In this document: positions 62,029 to 64,000 of the stretch, in pieces
Layout of the letters: every line of letters starts with the position of its first letter
Position numbering within the stretch: the stretch's first letter is position 1
Source of the DNA: Flavobacterium sp. IMCC34852
GTDB lineage: Bacteria; Bacteroidota; Bacteroidia; Flavobacteriales; Flavobacteriaceae
DNA: 64,000 nt
NCBI RefSeq assembly: GCF_030643905.1
Contig: NZ_CP121446.1
Location: 1,364,001 to 1,428,000 of the forward strand
Direction of reading: 5' to 3'
Translations under genes and position numbers: made by a program
Notes under the pieces: generated by a model
Database searches by the model: none
Seen by the model: only the letters and a program-made list of their open reading frames with translations
Told to the model about the DNA's origin: nothing

Positions 62029-63124
62029 AGTTTTTCTTTTTCAATCTGTCTTTAAAAACCTTTTCAAATTTCTCCAATTTGGGTTGGATTACCATTTGAC
62101 AATAAGGTTGGTTTTTGTTGTTTTCATAATAGTTTTGGTGATAGTCTTTGGCTTTGTAAAACGCTTTAAAAGGCTCTAAAGTGGTGACGATTTTATTATT
62201 GAAAACTTCTTTGTTTAATTCGGCTATAATGCTTTCGGCTGCTTTCTTCTGTTCTTCGTTTTTATAAAAAATCACCGAGCGGTATTGTGTTCCTACATCA
62301 GCGCCTTGGCGGTTTAAAGTCGTTGGGTCATGAACGGTAAAGAATACTTTGAAAATTTCATCCAAATTGGTTTTGGTCTTGTCATAAGTGATTTCTACTA
62401 CTTCAGCCGCACCGGTTCTTCCAGTACAAACTTCCTCGTAGCTGGGATTTTCAACGGTGCCGCCAGAGAAACCTGAAACTACTTTTTCTACACCGGTTAA
62501 GTTTTCATAAACGGCTTCCACACACCAATAACAGCCGCCGCCGATAGTGATGGTTTCAAGATTTCCCTTGTTTTGATTGGCCACTGCATCGGGAACAAAA
62601 TCTAATGAAATGGCATTCATGCAATATCTTTTACCTGTTGGTTCCGGACCATCGTCAAATAAATGGCCTAAGTGACTGTCGCATCTGCCGCACAATGCTT
62701 CAATACGGTGCATGCCATAGGAATTATCATCTTTAAAAGTGATGCTGTTTTTGTTGTCCTGTTCAAAAAAGCTCGGCCAACCGCAGCTGCTCACAAATTT
62801 TTGATCGGATTTGAATAATTTCAAACCACAAGCCGCGCAATAATAAGTGCCTTTGGTTTCGCTTTTCCACATGGTTCCGGTGAAAGCTCTTTCAGTATCG
62901 GCTTGACGCGCTACGGCATACAAATCAGGCGGCAATACCTTTTTCCATTGCTCATCGGTTAAAACCAATTTAGCAGTATCGGTATTTGAATAATAAGGAT
63001 TTTCAGGTTTTGAAATCACATTTTCCATAGCAGTTGTTTTGATTATTGTATTGTTATTTTGACCGCAAGCATTGAATATGAAAAGCGGTAATAAAATGAA
63101 AAAATTAACAACGGATTTTGTCAT
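62027..63124 (-). CDS. msrBA: Bifunctional MsrB-MsrA methionine sulfoxide reductase lipoprotein
   Basis: A 365-residue fused protein. A lipoprotein signal peptide ends at Cys20 (FIFNAC). The MsrB domain (about 50-180) has zinc ligands Cys96, Cys99, Cys145 and Cys148 and the catalytic Cys168 in GKRYCMNA. The MsrA domain (about 188-345) has catalytic Cys198 in GGGCYWCVEA and a CTGRTGAAE motif. Together they reduce both R- and S-methionine sulfoxide. Lipid anchoring puts the repair activity in the envelope, where no thioredoxin is free, so an electron donor such as a DsbD-like protein must exist elsewhere. Confidence 0.93.
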   Translation of the reverse strand: MTKSVVNFFILLPLFIFNACGQNNNTIIKTTAMENVISKPENPYYSNTDTAKLVLTDEQWKKVLPPDLYAVARQADTERAFTGTMWKSETKGTYYCAACGLKLFKSDQKFVSSCGWPSFFEQDNKNSITFKDDNSYGMHRIEALCGRCDSHLGHLFDDGPEPTGKRYCMNAISLDFVPDAVANQNKGNLETITIGGGCYWCVEAVYENLTGVEKVVSGFSGGTVENPSYEEVCTGRTGAAEVVEITYDKTKTNLDEIFKVFFTVHDPTTLNRQGADVGTQYRSVIFYKNEEQKKAAESIIAELNKEVFNNKIVTTLEPFKAFYKAKDYHQNYYENNKNQPYCQMVIQPKLEKFEKVFKDRLKKKN

Positions 63125-63146
63125 AGCAATCGTTTTAAATCAGATA

Positions 63147-63154
63147 CAAATTTA
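63147..63154 (-). promoter_or_regulatory. Promoter -7 element for the MsrBA gene
   Basis: The minus-strand sequence TAAATTTG is an exact TAnnTTTG match 22 bases before the ATG. A TTG at the -33 position is not clear (only ATTTCG is seen). Confidence 0.45.
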
Positions 63155-63223
63155 CAGCTAAATACGAGTCGAAATGTCCGATAGATTACAAATTACCTTG
63201 ATTTAAGGAAAGTTTAACGGTTG

Positions 63224-64000
63224 TTAATTCACTTCACATTTTAAAGTGTCCAAGTTGATTGATTTGTCCTGATTCAATATCGAATTTGATTTTAGATAAG
63301 CTAAAATTTGTGGACACAAATAACCATTAATTTCTTCTTCGGAATATTTTTGCCAATCGGAATTTTGGTTTATTGGAGCTGTTGTAAAAGGAAGTTCATT
63401 TATAAATCCTTTTACAAGTTCATTGTAATATTTGTCTTTTATCTTTTGGAAAAAGGTAAAACTGATGATTTTATTATTAGTCCAAAGCTTTAATAAAAAT
63501 CCATCATTAAAATGAGAGCTCTTTTTTTCAAGACAATTGTAAAAATGGCCAAATAGTTCGCTATCGCTTATCCAAAATTCCCTTTTCTTATCTCTGATTG
63601 TTTCAAATTTGGCAACAATCATTGACAATAATTCCTCTGAATCTTTATCAGAAAAACTTGCAGCGGCTTCTAGGTATTGATAATCATAAAAACCTTTGTC
63701 AATTTTTGTCTTTAATTCCGGAATAAAGGATTTATCAGGAAACTTTGAAATAGCCAAAAACGAATTGTCAATATTCTTATGAAATAATGGCAAATCTCTT
63801 TTGTTTTGAAATGAAGCTAATGTGGCCAAAATTTCAATTTCCGGATGTTTATTAGCAAAATATTTCACTCGTTCATAATTGTCAAATTTGAATTTATTGA
63901 GCGTAAAAATATGTTTAAGTGTTATTGGTAATACATTATCATTTGAGAGAACTGTTTTGTTCAGAATAACCAGCAAACTGTCAACTTCGGGTTTAGTCCA
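63224..64000 (-). CDS. Unrecognised protein, 5' part cut by the right edge
   Basis: The frame remains open to the last base, so the N-terminus lies outside the window. The visible ~258 residues are soluble, helical and rich in Lys, Phe and Tyr, with repeated short helix pairs (FANKHPEIEILATLASF, LEAAASFSDKDSEELL) that hint at a HEAT- or TPR-like solenoid. No family is recognised. It ends 99 bases upstream of the MsrBA start on the same strand. I do not assign a function. Confidence 0.6.
   Translation of the reverse strand, partial: WTKPEVDSLLVILNKTVLSNDNVLPITLKHIFTLNKFKFDNYERVKYFANKHPEIEILATLASFQNKRDLPLFHKNIDNSFLAISKFPDKSFIPELKTKIDKGFYDYQYLEAAASFSDKDSEELLSMIVAKFETIRDKKREFWISDSELFGHFYNCLEKKSSHFNDGFLLKLWTNNKIISFTFFQKIKDKYYNELVKGFINELPFTTAPINQNSDWQKYSEEEINGYLCPQILAYLKSNSILNQDKSINLDTLKCEVN

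Overview
The window is AT-rich, gene-dense chromosomal DNA of a Bacteroidota bacterium, most likely Flavobacterium or a close relative. This rests on a T9SS type A sorting domain on a secreted protein, a PorV/PorQ-type outer-membrane protein, lipoproteins with Bacteroidota-style lipoboxes, a sigma/anti-sigma/TonB-receptor trio, and several TAnnTTTG promoter elements. Both edges cut through genes. I saw no rRNA, tRNA, CRISPR array, insertion sequence or phage gene, and no gene-free stretch longer than 300 bases.

Region 1 (1-38432) is a very large surface-polysaccharide locus. It opens with two paralogous polymerase-like membrane proteins on either side of a NodB-type deacetylase. A glycosyltransferase and a PglC/PglD/PglE/PglF-like set follow, which can make and load a UDP-2,4-diamino-2,4,6-trideoxyhexose. 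Next come a Wza-like export lipoprotein, a Wzc-like tyrosine autokinase with a strikingly regular tyrosine tail, and a PHP-type tyrosine phosphatase encoded tail to tail with the kinase. A 23-gene same-strand run (12529-36986, largest gap 64 bases) then carries Wzm/Wzt ABC export, three FkbM methyltransferases, NeuB/NeuC/NeuA-type nonulosonic-acid genes, a 2-hydroxyacid dehydrogenase, a glutamine-dependent asparagine synthase-like amidotransferase, O- and N-acyltransferases, many GT2 and GT4 glycosyltransferases, and a Wzy/WaaL-like polymerase or ligase. A second, large WcaJ-type initiating transferase closes the locus.

Taken together, PglF, PglE and PglD homologues plus the NeuC, NeuB and NeuA homologues would complete a legionaminic-acid-like pathway, although plain sialic acid made by the last three alone is also possible. 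Downstream glycosyltransferases, methyltransferases, acyltransferases and the amidotransferase would assemble and decorate the chain. Wzm/Wzt and/or Wza/Wzc would export it.

Region 2 (38412-46917) is housekeeping, mostly envelope: a DUF4105 protein, a PorV/PorQ-like protein, phosphatidylserine synthase, a DUF5808 protein, LptB, a carboxymuconolactone decarboxylase-like protein, TatC, a KpsF/KdsD arabinose-5-phosphate isomerase, and RecQ.

Region 3 (46960-64000) is mixed accessory and metabolic: an orphan lipoprotein bounded by a duplicated terminator, a 1464-residue T9SS-secreted protein, a DUF2891 protein, a FAD oxidoreductase, a Kazal-domain lipoprotein with internal repeats, an ECF sigma/FecR/TonB-dependent receptor operon, a GapN-type aldehyde dehydrogenase, a fused MsrB-MsrA lipoprotein, and an unrecognised gene cut by the right edge.
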